Below, in pieces: positions 37,222 through 46,585 of a DNA stretch of 64,000 bases. The number at the start of each line of letters is the position of its first letter. Position 1 is the stretch's first letter. The position numbers were made by a program, and so were the translations under genes. Under the pieces are notes generated by a model. That model did not search any database, had not been told where the DNA came from, and worked only from the letters and a program-made list of their open reading frames with translations. The stretch covers positions 1,669,208 to 1,733,207 of the forward strand of contig NZ_JARYGZ010000001.1 of the NCBI RefSeq assembly GCF_029906645.1. The letters are read 5' to 3'. The DNA comes from Sphingomonas oryzagri. GTDB lineage: Bacteria; Pseudomonadota; Alphaproteobacteria; Sphingomonadales; Sphingomonadaceae.

Positions 37222-38343
37222 TCAGCTTTTGGGTCGCGTGTACCGCGCCCGGAAATCATCCGCGAAAGCGGTCAGCCGCCCGTCCGATATCGCATCGCGC
37301 AAACCCTGCATAAGTCGCTGATAGAACCAGAGATTATGCTCGGTCATCAACATCGCGCCGAGCATTTCGCCCGATTTGATGAGATGATGGAGATAGGCCT
37401 TGGTCCAGGGCGCCGTCGGACTTTCAAGATCGAGCGGGGTCTGGTCCTCGGCGAATTTTGCGTTGCGAATGTTGATCGGCCCGTCCCAGGTGAAGGCCTG
37501 CCCGTTGCGGCCCGAGCGGGTCGGCAGCACGCAATCGAACATGTCGATGCCGCGCTCCACGGCCCCCACGATGTCGTCGGGCTTGCCGACGCCCATCAGA
37601 TAGCGGGGCTTCATTGGATCGAGTTGACCCGGTGCGTAATCGAGACAACCGAACATCGCCTCCTGCCCCTCGCCAACCGCGAGGCCGCCGACCGCGTAGC
37701 CGTCGAAGCCGATGTCGAGCAGCGCATCGGCCGACGCCTTGCGCAGCCGCTCGTCGAGCGCGCCCTGCTGGATGCCGAACAGCGCGGCGCGCTCCGCATG
37801 GTCGCCCCCCGCATCGAAGGCGGCGCGCGATCGCCTCGCCCAGCGCATCGACCGTTCCATCGCCGCCGCCTGCACCTCGCGGGTCGATGTGGTCGGCACC
37901 AGTTCGTCGAACGCCATCACGATGTCGGAACCGAGCAGGCGCTGGATCTCCATCGATCGTTCCGGCGACAGCATGTGGCGCGATCCGTCGAGATGGCTGG
38001 CGAAGGCCACCCCCTCCTCACTCCGCTTGGTCAGAGCGGATAGCGACATCACCTGATAACCGCCTGAATCGGTGAGGATGGGCCGGTCCCACTGCATGAA
38101 GCGGTGCAACCCGCCCAGCTTCGCGACACGCTCGGCACCGGGCCGCAGCATCAGGTGGTAGGTGTTGCCAAGGATGATGTCGGCGCCCGCCGCACGCACG
38201 TCCGCCGGCTTCACCGCCTTGACAGTACCGGCGGTGCCGACGGGCATGAAGGCGGGGGTACGGATTTCGCCGCGCTGCATGGCGATGGTGCCGGTGCGCG
38301 CCTTGCCGTCGGTCGCCGCGATGGTGAAGGAGAAACGGGTCAT
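37222..38343 (-). CDS. tgt: tRNA-guanine transglycosylase lacking the zinc cysteine cluster
   Basis: A 373-residue queuine/preQ1 tRNA-ribosyltransferase that exchanges guanine-34 for a queuosine precursor in Asp, Asn, His and Tyr tRNAs. Active-site D92 ([10 protein letters not shown]) and nucleophile D270 ([13 protein letters not shown]) are intact. The usual CxCxxC zinc cluster after PLDP is missing: residues 303-313 read [11 protein letters not shown] with no cysteine and a 3-residue shortening. The later histidine ligand (H336, MTEHNL) is kept. Fold or zinc independence is discussed in the findings. ATG 38343; an upstream in-frame start gives six more residues. Confidence 0.9.
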   Translation of the reverse strand: MTRFSFTIAATDGKARTGTIAMQRGEIRTPAFMPVGTAGTVKAVKPADVRAAGADIILGNTYHLMLRPGAERVAKLGGLHRFMQWDRPILTDSGGYQVMSLSALTKRSEEGVAFASHLDGSRHMLSPERSMEIQRLLGSDIVMAFDELVPTTSTREVQAAAMERSMRWARRSRAAFDAGGDHAERAALFGIQQGALDERLRKASADALLDIGFDGYAVGGLAVGEGQEAMFGCLDYAPGQLDPMKPRYLMGVGKPDDIVGAVERGIDMFDCVLPTRSGRNGQAFTWDGPINIRNAKFAEDQTPLDLESPTAPWTKAYLHHLIKSGEMLGAMLMTEHNLWFYQRLMQGLRDAISDGRLTAFADDFRARYTRPKS

Positions 38344-38389
38344 GCGGGGCCTGTAGGGCAACTCTCCCCTGTCCGAAAGGGAGAGGGCT

Positions 38390-40336
38390 TCAGGCGGCGC
38401 GAACCAGCCCTTCCAGCGCCCTCACATCCACCGGCGGCGAGCAGAGGAAACCCTGATAGTAAGTGCAGCCCTCCGCCGCGAGCAGGCTGAGCTGTTCTTC
38501 GGTCTCCACGCCCTCCGCCACGACCGCGAGGCCCAGCGAGCGCGCCATGTCGATCACGCCGCGCACCACGATGCGATCGCGCGGAGAGCCGGCGATGTCC
38601 TGCGTCAGCCGGCGATCGATCTTGATCGTATCGAGCGGCAGCGCCTTCAGATAGGCGAGGCTCGAATAGCCGGTGCCGAAATCGTCGATCGCGACCCGCA
38701 GCCCGCCGGAACGCAATTCGGCGAGCAGTTCGGCCGCACCGCCGAGATCCTCGATCAGCCCGCCCTCGGTGATCTCCACCGTCAGGCGGTTGGTCAGGCC
38801 GGCCTCCGCCGCCATCGCCAGCATCCGCGTCGCGAAGCCCGGCTCTGCGATGTCGGTCGCAGTGACGTTGATCGCGACGCGCAGGCCGGCGAGCGCGCCC
38901 GTCCAGCCGGCGGCGGCGGCGATTGCCTTGGCCTGCACATGGCGGGAGAGTTCCGCCAGATAATCCGATCGCTCGGCCGCCGCGAACAACGCCTCGGCAC
39001 CGAGTTCGCCCAGCACCGGATGGTTCCAGCGCGCCAGTGCCTCGACGCCCGCGATCGCGCCGCTCGCCACGGCCACCTGCGGCTGCCAGACGATCTCGAT
39101 CCGGTCCTCGTCGAGCGCGAGGCGCAGGTCCAGCTCCAGCCGGCGATTCTCGGCGCGGCGCTCCTCCTGCGCGTCGCCGAACACACGCACCCGCGCCGCC
39201 TCGCCGTCACGCGCGTCGGCGAGCGCGAGACTGGCGTGGCGAAGAAGCTGCCCCGCATCCGCCCCACCGGCCGTCGCGATGCCGATGCGCGCGGTCAGAT
39301 TGACGACATGCTCGCCCGCCACGAACGGCCGCGCGATCGCCGCGACCAGTTCGCCCGCCAGCATCTCCGCCTCGTCCAGCGAGGCGGGCGGCGGCAGGCC
39401 GATCGCGAATTCGGCGCCCGCCAGCCGCGCGACCAGCCGCCGCCTCGCACCGCCGCTCCCCGCCGCCAGTCGCTCGATCCGTCGCGCCACGGAGCGGATG
39501 ATCGCGTCGCCCACCGGGCGCCCGAAGGCGGCATTGACCATATCGAAACGCGACAGGCCGATCACGATCAGCACGGGTGCCTGCGCCTGCGCCAGCCGCC
39601 CCTCGATCCAGCGCCGCGCGCCATAGCCGTCGTCCAGCCCCGTCAACGGATCGCGCGGGTGCGTATCGGAGGCGCGCATCGCGTCGAGCGGCTCGACATG
39701 GCCGACGATCGCATCCTCCTCCAGCATCAGATGGTGCGCGACGCGGCGCCCGTCCTGCGCATTGTGCGCGAAGGGCGAGACGCCCCCCTCCTCCCGTAGC
39801 CGGGCGACCGCGTGGAGCGCCGATCGCAGCCCGCCACGGCCCAGCAACCGCTGCGCGACATGACGGGAGAGATCGGTTTCCTCCTCCGCGTGGCCCGTCG
39901 CCTGCGCCAGCGCGGGGCTGAGCGCGACGCGCGCCGGGCTGGCCGGCGTCCAGCGCCAGGTCATCGCCTCGCTCTCCACCAGCTTGGCTCGCCCCGCCGC
40001 CGCGCGATGCCCTCCGGCCAGCCGCTCGGCATGACGCTGCGCGAAGCGGAGCGCCTGCGCGAACTCGCCTTCCGCGAACGGCATGGCGAGATAGTGCGTC
40101 GCCCCCGCCTCGAACGCGGCCGCCACCGCCGAGGCCTCGCGGCGGCCGATCAGGAAGAGGAGGGCCGCACCGTTCGCCTGCACCGCATCGGCCAACTGGC
40201 GCGCGGCGGCGAGTCCCTCGGCCAGCGTCGCGCGCGCGTCGATCACCACCACCGAAGCGCCGCTGGCAAGGAAGCGTCTCTCCAGCCCCTCACTGCGCCG
40301 CGCCGCGATCGCCGCCCAGCCCGCGCGCTCGGCCAT
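38390..40336 (-). CDS. GGDEF/EAL domain protein, degenerate cyclase with EAL phosphodiesterase
   Basis: A protein of 648 residues from ATG 40336. A receiver-like N-terminal domain (about 1-115) lacks obvious phosphorylation residues. A GGDEF domain follows with [15 protein letters not shown] but the catalytic motif is AGAEF, so cyclase activity is unlikely. The C-terminal EAL domain is well kept: [45 protein letters not shown] and EGVETEEQ, ending QGFLCSPP. It should degrade c-di-GMP. The coding frame extends to about 40417, probably with an ATT start (see findings). Confidence 0.9.
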   Translation of the reverse strand: MAERAGWAAIAARRSEGLERRFLASGASVVVIDARATLAEGLAAARQLADAVQANGAALLFLIGRREASAVAAAFEAGATHYLAMPFAEGEFAQALRFAQRHAERLAGGHRAAAGRAKLVESEAMTWRWTPASPARVALSPALAQATGHAEEETDLSRHVAQRLLGRGGLRSALHAVARLREEGGVSPFAHNAQDGRRVAHHLMLEEDAIVGHVEPLDAMRASDTHPRDPLTGLDDGYGARRWIEGRLAQAQAPVLIVIGLSRFDMVNAAFGRPVGDAIIRSVARRIERLAAGSGGARRRLVARLAGAEFAIGLPPPASLDEAEMLAGELVAAIARPFVAGEHVVNLTARIGIATAGGADAGQLLRHASLALADARDGEAARVRVFGDAQEERRAENRRLELDLRLALDEDRIEIVWQPQVAVASGAIAGVEALARWNHPVLGELGAEALFAAAERSDYLAELSRHVQAKAIAAAAGWTGALAGLRVAINVTATDIAEPGFATRMLAMAAEAGLTNRLTVEITEGGLIEDLGGAAELLAELRSGGLRVAIDDFGTGYSSLAYLKALPLDTIKIDRRLTQDIAGSPRDRIVVRGVIDMARSLGLAVVAEGVETEEQLSLLAAEGCTYYQGFLCSPPVDVRALEGLVRAA

Positions 40337-40570
40337 ATGCGCCAGCTCGTCACGCTGCCGGAACGACAGCAGAAACAGAGGCGCGGAACCCGCCGGAAAC
40401 TCGTCGCTCGCCGAAATGGTCGCTCTCCCCCGTCCGGGTGTCAGTGGGCCCGGAGCGGAAGCACGCTAACGCCGCCGCCTCAAGCCTCCAAGCGGCATCG
40501 CCGCTCCATCTGTCCCGCTTCGGGCGCGGCTGGGCTTGCTGGAGCGCGGCAGACGCCCTAACTCCGCTTC

Positions 40571-41581
40571 ATGACGAACCCGCCTCCCGTCCCGTCGCTC
40601 AGCGACGCCTTCGGCCGGCGGATCAGCTATGTCCGCCTCTCGGTGACCGATCGGTGCGATCTACGCTGCCGCTATTGCATGAGCGAAGCGATGAGCTTCC
40701 TGCCGCGCCGGGAAGTCCTGACGCTGGAGGAACTGGCGGAGCTGGCCGACGCCTTCGTCGCGCGCGGCGTCACCCGCATCCGGTTGACCGGCGGCGAGCC
40801 GCTCGCCCGGCGCGGCATCGACGATCTCGCCCGGATGATCGGCCGCCAGATCGGCAACGGGCTGGAGGAGCTGACCCTCACCACCAATGCCACGAAGCTG
40901 GCAGATCATGCCCAGGCGCTGTTCGAGGCCGGAGTGCGGCGGGTGAATGTCAGCCTCGACAGCCGTGATCCGGACCGCTTCCGCCACATCACCCGCACCG
41001 GCGACGTGAAGCAGGTGCTGGACGGCATCGCGGCGGCACAGGTGGCGGGATTACGCATCAAGATCAACATGGTGGCGCTCAAATCTCTCAATGAGGACGA
41101 GATCGCGCCGATGCTGGAATGGTGCGGCGCCGAGGGGCACGACCTGACGCTGATCGAGACGATGCCGCTCGGCGTCGTCGACGAGGATCGCACCGATCGC
41201 TACCTGCCGCTCGACGGCGTCCGGACGAAACTGGAGGAGCGCTTCACGCTCACGCCCGAGCAGCATCGCACCGGGGGGCCGGCGCGTTATCTCCGCGTCG
41301 CGGAGACGGGCGGGCGGCTGGGCTTCATCACACCCCTCACCCACAATTTCTGCGACGGCTGCAACCGGCTGCGCGTCACCGTGGACGGCAAGCTCACCAT
41401 GTGCCTCGGCCATGACGATCATGTCGACCTCAAGCAGGCGCTGCGCACCGGCGGCCGCGCTGCGCTGGACGAGGCGATCGACGAGGCGCTGCGCCTGAAG
41501 CCGCGCCGCCACCATTTCGAGATCGCCGGTCGCGGTGCCGCGCCGGCCGTCGCCCGTCACATGAGCGTCACCGGCGGATGA
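40571..41581 (+). CDS. moaA: GTP 3',8-cyclase MoaA
   Basis: A 336-residue radical SAM enzyme that makes 3',8-cyclo-GTP in molybdenum cofactor synthesis. The N-terminal cluster motif is CDLRCRYC. The C-terminal substrate-cluster cysteines are in CDGCNRLRVTVDGKLTMC, with the conserved double glycine at the end (SVTGG). GGEP is at about residue 76. The stop is 57 bp from the nadK start. Other mo genes are not in the window, except the MoeB-like protein at 27139. Confidence 0.97.
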   Translation: MTNPPPVPSLSDAFGRRISYVRLSVTDRCDLRCRYCMSEAMSFLPRREVLTLEELAELADAFVARGVTRIRLTGGEPLARRGIDDLARMIGRQIGNGLEELTLTTNATKLADHAQALFEAGVRRVNVSLDSRDPDRFRHITRTGDVKQVLDGIAAAQVAGLRIKINMVALKSLNEDEIAPMLEWCGAEGHDLTLIETMPLGVVDEDRTDRYLPLDGVRTKLEERFTLTPEQHRTGGPARYLRVAETGGRLGFITPLTHNFCDGCNRLRVTVDGKLTMCLGHDDHVDLKQALRTGGRAALDEAIDEALRLKPRRHHFEIAGRGAAPAVARHMSVTGG

Positions 41582-41638
41582 GCGACCCGATTCATGACTG
41601 ATCAGCGTGGTCGGGATACCCGGCAGGAGCTTCGCCGC

Positions 41639-42397
41639 ATGGCACTCGTCGCCTCGCCCGCACCGGCCGCGCAGGCGGCGGAGGCGGAGTTGCGCCAGCG
41701 CTACGAATTCGTCACGCCCGCCGAAGCCGACGTGGTGATCGCGCTCGGCGGCGACGGCTTCATGCTCCAGACGCTGCACGGGATGCTCGACCAGCATCGC
41801 GTCCGCCCGGTGTTCGGCATGAACCTCGGCACGGTCGGCTTCCTGATGAACGAGTGGCGGCTCGATGCGCTGTCCGATCGGCTCGCCCGCGCCCGCGCTT
41901 TCTCGGTCGCACCGCTGCGCATGGAGGCCGAGACGATCGACGGCGAGCGCTTCGCCTCGCCCGCGATCAACGAGGTCTCGCTGCTGCGCGAAACCCGCCA
42001 GACCGCCTGGGTGGAAGTCAGCGTCGACAATCGCGTAGTGCTGCCGGAGCTGGTCTGCGACGGCGTGCTGGTGGCGACCGCCGCCGGCTCCACCGCCTAC
42101 AATCTTTCCGCGCAGGGGCCGATCCTGCCGCTCGGCTCCGGCCTCGTCGCCCTCACCCCGATCAGCGCCTTCCGCCCGCGCCGCTGGCGGGGCGCAATCC
42201 TGCCCGAGACGGCGCGCGTCTCCTTCCGGGTGATCGATCCGGTCAAGCGCCCGGTCTCCGCGGTGGCGGATCAGCGCGAGATTCGCGACGTATCGGTGGT
42301 CCACGTCTCGATGGATCGCTCGATCGCGCTGACCCTGATGTTCGATCCGGAACACGCGCTCGACGATCGGATCACCATGGAGCAATTCGCGGTTTAG
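41639..42397 (+). CDS. nadK: NAD kinase
   Basis: A 252-residue (from this start) ATP-NAD kinase. The catalytic motif GGDGFMLQ is near residue 43, FGMNLGTVGFLMNEW follows, and the NAD site is ATAAGSTAYNLSAQGPILP. It phosphorylates NAD to NADP. ATG 41639 is preferred because AGGAG stands 10 bases upstream, although ATG 41594 gives 15 extra residues that look non-conserved. The gene follows moaA closely and ends 97 bp before tRNA-Asn. Confidence 0.94.
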   Translation: MALVASPAPAAQAAEAELRQRYEFVTPAEADVVIALGGDGFMLQTLHGMLDQHRVRPVFGMNLGTVGFLMNEWRLDALSDRLARARAFSVAPLRMEAETIDGERFASPAINEVSLLRETRQTAWVEVSVDNRVVLPELVCDGVLVATAAGSTAYNLSAQGPILPLGSGLVALTPISAFRPRRWRGAILPETARVSFRVIDPVKRPVSAVADQREIRDVSVVHVSMDRSIALTLMFDPEHALDDRITMEQFAV

Positions 42398-42494
42398 CGG
42401 TTGTTTACCGCAGCCGTGCAAAGGGGCTTGCAACGCCCCGACGGAAGTTGCATAGGGCGCGCCTCGCTTGGAAACGGGCGGCGGAAATGGTCAT

Positions 42495-42569
42495 TCCTCG
42501 GTAGCTCAGCGGTAGAGCTCTCGACTGTTAATCGAGCGGCCGTAGGTTCGAATCCTACCCGGGGAGCCA
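42495..42569 (+). tRNA. tRNA-Asn (GTT anticodon)
   Basis: Complete cloverleaf. The acceptor TCCTCGG pairs with CCGGGGA, discriminator G, encoded CCA. The anticodon arm is CTCGA-CTGTTAA-TCGAG, anticodon GTT. T arm GTAGG-TTCGAAT-CCTAC. It is one of the Tgt substrate species. Confidence 0.96.
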
Positions 42570-42632
42570 TTTCACACAGGATTATTCCTCCATCGGCGCC
42601 ACCAGCCGCCGTGTTCCACGGAGAGCAGCGCC

Positions 42633-42866
42633 GTGCCCATCGCCCTTGATCAGCAAGCCACTCTCCTCGATCTCGACGGCACCGCGCCGCTGGTCGCGCC
42701 CCTGTCCGAGTGCATCCGTCATTTCGCGGCGCTCAAAGCTTCGGCGAAGGCGGATCATCGCATCCTGCTGACCCAGCCGGTGCCGCGTAAGGATCGCCCG
42801 ACGCGGAGGTGGATCCTCAATCCGGACGATATCGAGGCGCTGGCCGCCGAGCAGGCGCAGGGCTGA
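42633..42866 (+). CDS. Small hypothetical protein
   Basis: A 77-residue cytosolic protein starting at GTG 42633, with GGAGAG upstream. It has a hydrophobic N-terminal half (LDLDGTAPLVAPLSECIRHFAALKASAK) and a basic C-terminal half with PVPRKDRPTRRWILNPDDIEALAAEQ. No family is recognised. Its stop TGA overlaps the next ATG by 1 bp, which couples a 35-codon ORF to it. Confidence 0.55.
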   Translation: MPIALDQQATLLDLDGTAPLVAPLSECIRHFAALKASAKADHRILLTQPVPRKDRPTRRWILNPDDIEALAAEQAQG

Positions 42867-42973
42867 TGCGGGGACTTCGCTACCGCCTGTGGTGGGCGTG
42901 GGCGAAATTCCGCTTCGGGTCGGACGTGCTGAAGGCGGCGGGTTACGCGCCGCCGCCCCGCCGCATCAGGTGA
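42866..42973 (+). CDS. Translationally coupled 35-aa ORF
   Basis: A 35-residue, Arg/Trp-rich peptide starting MRGLRYRLWWAWAKF, sharing one base with the upstream gene (TGATG) and overlapping the end of kynU tail to tail by 8 bp. The first 15 residues are amphipathic and could sit on a membrane. Coupling supports translation, but such short frames are often not real. Confidence 0.4.
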   Translation: MRGLRYRLWWAWAKFRFGSDVLKAAGYAPPPRRIR

Positions 42974-44195
42974 CCGCCGCGCGGGCGTGAAACGCCGGGT
43001 CGTCCCATGCGCCCGTCGTCAGGATGTCGCGCAGGATTTCGGCAGCGTTCCAGACATCCTCGAAACCCACGTAGAGCGGCGTGAAGCCGAAGCGCAGGAT
43101 GTCCGGCGCGCGAAAATCCCCGATGACGCCGCGCGCGATCAGCGCCTGCATGATCGGCCAGCCCTGTTCGTGGCGGAAGGATACGTGGCTGCCGCGTGTG
43201 GCCCCCTCGCGCGGCGTCGCCAGCGTCAGGCCGAGACCGGCGCAGCGATCCTCCACGACATCGATGAAGGCCGAGCAGAGCGCCTGCCCTTTGGCGTAGA
43301 GCGCCGGCAGATCGGCGCCGAGCAACAGGTCCACCCCCTCTTCCAGCGCGGCGAGGCCGAGGATCGGCGGGGTGCCGCACAGGAAGCGCGAGATGCCCTC
43401 GCCCGGCGCGTAGTCGTCGCCGAAGTCGAACGGCGCGGCGTGGCCCATCCAGCCCGACAGCGGCGATCGCAGCGCCGCCTGATGCCGCTCGGCCACGAAC
43501 AGGAAGGCGGGCGCGCCAGGGCCGCCATTCAGATATTTGTAGCCGCAGCCGACCGCGAGATCGGCATTCGCGGCGTTGAGATCCACCGCCACCGCGCCCG
43601 CGCTGTGGCTGAGGTCCCACAGCACAAGCGCACCCTTGGCCTGCGCGGCGCGGGTGATCGCCGCCATGTCGAACATCGCGGCGCTTTGATAGTGGACGTG
43701 GGTGAGCAGCAGGACGGCGACATCCTCGTCCAGCGCCTCGACGATCGCCTCGCGCGGTGCCAGCCGCAGTTCGGCTCCCAGCGTCTCCGCCACTCCCTGC
43801 GCGACATAGAGGTCGGTCGGGAAATTGCCCGGCTCCGACAGGATCACGCGGCGCCCGGGCTGCGCCTTCACCGCCGCTGCCAACAGCTTGAAGAGATTGA
43901 CCGAGGTGGAATCGGCGACCAGCACCTCGTGGGCTTGCGCGCCGATCAACTGCGCGATTTTGCCGCCGACACGTGCCGGGGCATCGATCCAGCCGGCCTT
44001 GTTCCAGCTGCGGATCAGGTCGCGTCCCCACTCGCCGCGAACCGTGCCCGCCAGCCGCGCCACCGTCGCGCGCGGCAGGGCGCCTAGCGAATTGCCGTCC
44101 AGGTAGATCTCGCCCGCCGGCAGATCGAACGCATCGCGATACGTCCGCAGCGGATCGGCTGCGTCGAGCGCCCGTGCCTCGTCCAGCGACTTCAC
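42966..44195 (-). CDS. kynU: Kynureninase
   Basis: A 409-residue PLP enzyme that cleaves kynurenine to anthranilate and alanine. The N-terminus carries YLDGNSLGALPRATVARL and GWIDAP. The PLP phosphate region is VADSTSVNLFKLL, the cofactor aspartate is in LWDLSHSAGAV and the lysine in CGYKYLNGGPG. It is the downstream gene of kynA (4-bp overlap). Its product anthranilate can feed tryptophan, quinolone or catabolic routes. Confidence 0.96.
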   Translation of the reverse strand: MKSLDEARALDAADPLRTYRDAFDLPAGEIYLDGNSLGALPRATVARLAGTVRGEWGRDLIRSWNKAGWIDAPARVGGKIAQLIGAQAHEVLVADSTSVNLFKLLAAAVKAQPGRRVILSEPGNFPTDLYVAQGVAETLGAELRLAPREAIVEALDEDVAVLLLTHVHYQSAAMFDMAAITRAAQAKGALVLWDLSHSAGAVAVDLNAANADLAVGCGYKYLNGGPGAPAFLFVAERHQAALRSPLSGWMGHAAPFDFGDDYAPGEGISRFLCGTPPILGLAALEEGVDLLLGADLPALYAKGQALCSAFIDVVEDRCAGLGLTLATPREGATRGSHVSFRHEQGWPIMQALIARGVIGDFRAPDILRFGFTPLYVGFEDVWNAAEILRDILTTGAWDDPAFHARAAVT

Positions 44196-44983
44196 AGCGC
44201 GGTCCTCACGCTCAGCAGTTCGGGGAAGAAGGCCTTTTCCAGCACCTTGGCGAGATATTGCACCCCCGCCGTACCGCCGGTGCCCGTCTTGAATCCGATC
44301 ACCCGCTCCACCGTCTTCAAATGCCCAAAGCGCCAGAGCTGGACGTGATATTCGATATCGACCAGCTTCTCGGCCAGTTCGTAGAGATCCCAGTAGCGGT
44401 CGGTGTCGGCGTAGACCTCCGCCCAGGCGCGCTCCACCTCAGGCGAGGCGGCGTAGGGCTGCGTGAAGTCGCGCTCGGTGACGCTCGCGGGAATGGCTAG
44501 CCCGCGCCGCGCCAGCAGCCGCAACGCCTCGTCGTAGAGGCTTGGTTGCGCGAGCCGCATCTTCAGCCGCGCGTGCGTCGGCGGATCGTCGGCGTGGATC
44601 TCGACCATCGCCGCATCCTTGTTGCCGAGCATGAACTCGATCTCGCGATACTGGTCGGACTGGAAGCCCGAACTGGTGCCGAGCTTGCCACGCATCTTGG
44701 TATAGTCGGCGGGCGTCATGGTCGCCAGCACCTCCCAGCTGCGGATCATCTGCTCCTGAATACGAGCGACGCGGGTCATCATCTTGAAGGCGGGGCGCAG
44801 ATCGTCGGCGGCGACCAGCGCGCGCGCGGCGTGCAGTTCGTGCAGCGCCAGCTTCAGCCAGATTTCGGAGGCCTGATGGATCGCGATGAACAGCAGCTCG
44901 TCATGCGCGTCGGACAGCGGATGCTGGCAATCGAGCAGGTCGGGTAGGCGGAGGTAGCTGCGATAGGTGATCGTGTCGGGCAT
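44192..44983 (-). CDS. kynA: Tryptophan 2,3-dioxygenase
   Basis: A 263-residue heme dioxygenase that opens the indole ring of L-tryptophan to N-formylkynurenine. It begins ITYRSYLRLPDLLDCQHPLSD with the conserved His, and includes HDELLFIAIHQASEIWLKL, GKLGTSSGFQSDQYREIE and RFGHLKTVERVIGFKTGTGGT near the end, where the heme-ligand His sits. It overlaps kynU by 4 bp (ATGA). The formamidase step, kynB, is not seen in the window. Confidence 0.96.
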   Translation of the reverse strand: MPDTITYRSYLRLPDLLDCQHPLSDAHDELLFIAIHQASEIWLKLALHELHAARALVAADDLRPAFKMMTRVARIQEQMIRSWEVLATMTPADYTKMRGKLGTSSGFQSDQYREIEFMLGNKDAAMVEIHADDPPTHARLKMRLAQPSLYDEALRLLARRGLAIPASVTERDFTQPYAASPEVERAWAEVYADTDRYWDLYELAEKLVDIEYHVQLWRFGHLKTVERVIGFKTGTGGTAGVQYLAKVLEKAFFPELLSVRTAL

Positions 44984-44991
44984 GGGGCGCT

Positions 44992-46464
44992 TTAGGCCCG
45001 CCAGAAGCGCTTCACGTCAAGCAGTGTGTCGAGCGCGTCCTCCGCCCCCTCCAGCATCCGGCGTCGTTCGCGCTTGCCGGGCACGGGCAGGGCCTCCTCG
45101 ATGCCGAGCGCGGCGAGCACCTGCGGGCCGGTGACGAGATCGTTCAGTTCGCCCAGCACGTCCTGCAGATCCCCGATCCTCGAAACGAAATCCTTGTGCC
45201 GCCGCCGCGCCTTCCTGCCCGGATAGAGCGAGCCGAAGAATTCGGCGGCGTAGCGCATCTTCTTGCCCTCGATGCGGACCTCGTGCCGGTGCGCGTCGTC
45301 GAGCTTCGCGAGGCCCTTGCCGCGTTTCTTGAGCTTGCGGCGATGGCGATCGAGAATATCGGCGGCGAAATCCGGAGCCGCCCGCGCGGCGAGCGCCGTG
45401 TCTCGCGGATCGACCCGCCATCGCCCGATCGCCAGCCACTCGGCGAGGTCGATCATCAGCAGCCGGGTGCGCGCCGAGGCGAGCGAGACACGCACATGTT
45501 CCAGTGCCTGCCCGCGTGCAGTCTCAAGCTGGCCGCGCACATTCTCCGGCATGCGCGGGATCAGCACGTCGAGGTTGCGCACCTCGCCCAGTTCGGCGGC
45601 GAGCCATTTCAGCTCCAGCTTGAGCAGGGCGGCGCGATCGTCCCCTTCCAGCAGCGGCTTGAACAGCGAGAAGGCGGAACGCAGCCGCCGCAGCCCGACG
45701 CGGGCCTGATGGACTGATCCCGCCCCGCCTTTCTCCATCACGCCGCGCTCGTTCAGGCGGAACTGGCGGATGCAGCTGTGCGCGATCGCAGCGAAGGCGT
45801 CGCGCGCGTCCCCTTCGCGATCGAGCACGACCGGTTCGGCCTTGGCCGCGCCGCGCTTCGCATCGCCGGTGAGGCCGTAACCCGTTTCGGACTTGGAGCG
45901 GACGCCGAGGCGCAGCGGCACATGCTCGTCCAGTCGCCGGGCGAGATCGAACAGCACGCGCGGATCACCCGATTTCAGTTCCAGCTCGATCTCGCTCAGC
46001 GCAGCCCGATGCGGACCGGCGGCCGCTTCGCCGATGTCGAGCGCGAGTTCGATCGCCGCGCCCTCCATCTCCGGCTCGAACACGGTGCGCGTCACGCGCG
46101 TCTCGAACAGGGGCGCCAGCATTTCCAGCACATCGGCCGCGAACAGTTCGGCCAGCGGGCCGGCCGAGGCATCCAGCACCGGCCGGTCGCCCTTGACCTC
46201 GCATTCCCATTCGGGACGCACGAACAGCCCGGCGGCGCCCTCGCCCTCCGCCTTCACGGTCTGGATGCGCCTGCCTGTCTTGCGGCGGATGCGCAGGCCG
46301 AAGCCCTTGCGGCGGAGATCCTCGTCCGGCGTGTCGAAATAGGTGGAGAGCAGCTCCTGCCGCTTGCCCGACAGCCCCGCCAGCACGGGCGCGTCGGCCA
46401 GCCGCTCCGCATCAGCCGGATCGATCTCCAGTTTCAGCTCGACTTCGAGAGGTTCGATCACCAT
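44992..46464 (-). CDS. CYTH-CHAD domain protein (inorganic phosphate/polyphosphate-binding)
   Basis: A 490-residue two-domain protein. The N-terminal CYTH domain starts with the ExExK signature EVELKLEI and has STYFDTPDEDLRRKGFGLRIRR. CYTH domains act on triphosphates, often as inorganic triphosphatase. The C-terminal CHAD domain (about residues 220-490) is a histidine-rich helical bundle that binds polyphosphate, with VHQARVGLRRLRSAF and HEVRIEGKKMRYAAEFFGSLYP. Start 46464 is used; 46491 is possible. It is 9 bp from the kynA start on the same strand. Confidence 0.9.
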   Translation of the reverse strand: MVIEPLEVELKLEIDPADAERLADAPVLAGLSGKRQELLSTYFDTPDEDLRRKGFGLRIRRKTGRRIQTVKAEGEGAAGLFVRPEWECEVKGDRPVLDASAGPLAELFAADVLEMLAPLFETRVTRTVFEPEMEGAAIELALDIGEAAAGPHRAALSEIELELKSGDPRVLFDLARRLDEHVPLRLGVRSKSETGYGLTGDAKRGAAKAEPVVLDREGDARDAFAAIAHSCIRQFRLNERGVMEKGGAGSVHQARVGLRRLRSAFSLFKPLLEGDDRAALLKLELKWLAAELGEVRNLDVLIPRMPENVRGQLETARGQALEHVRVSLASARTRLLMIDLAEWLAIGRWRVDPRDTALAARAAPDFAADILDRHRRKLKKRGKGLAKLDDAHRHEVRIEGKKMRYAAEFFGSLYPGRKARRRHKDFVSRIGDLQDVLGELNDLVTGPQVLAALGIEEALPVPGKRERRRMLEGAEDALDTLLDVKRFWRA

Positions 46465-46585
46465 GCGGCGCCCACTCCGGTTCGACGACATCCTAGCCGC
46501 ATCATGCCGGCCAGGGAAACCGATCGTCGCATCCGACGTTCCGGCTCATCCGGGGTTCAGGATGACAGGAGCAGGTTACGCCGCG

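Noticed and set aside
46540-46575. Repeat-like GTTCCGGCTCATCCGGGGTTCAGG
   Set aside because: It does not form a clear inverted repeat and was not found elsewhere in the window.
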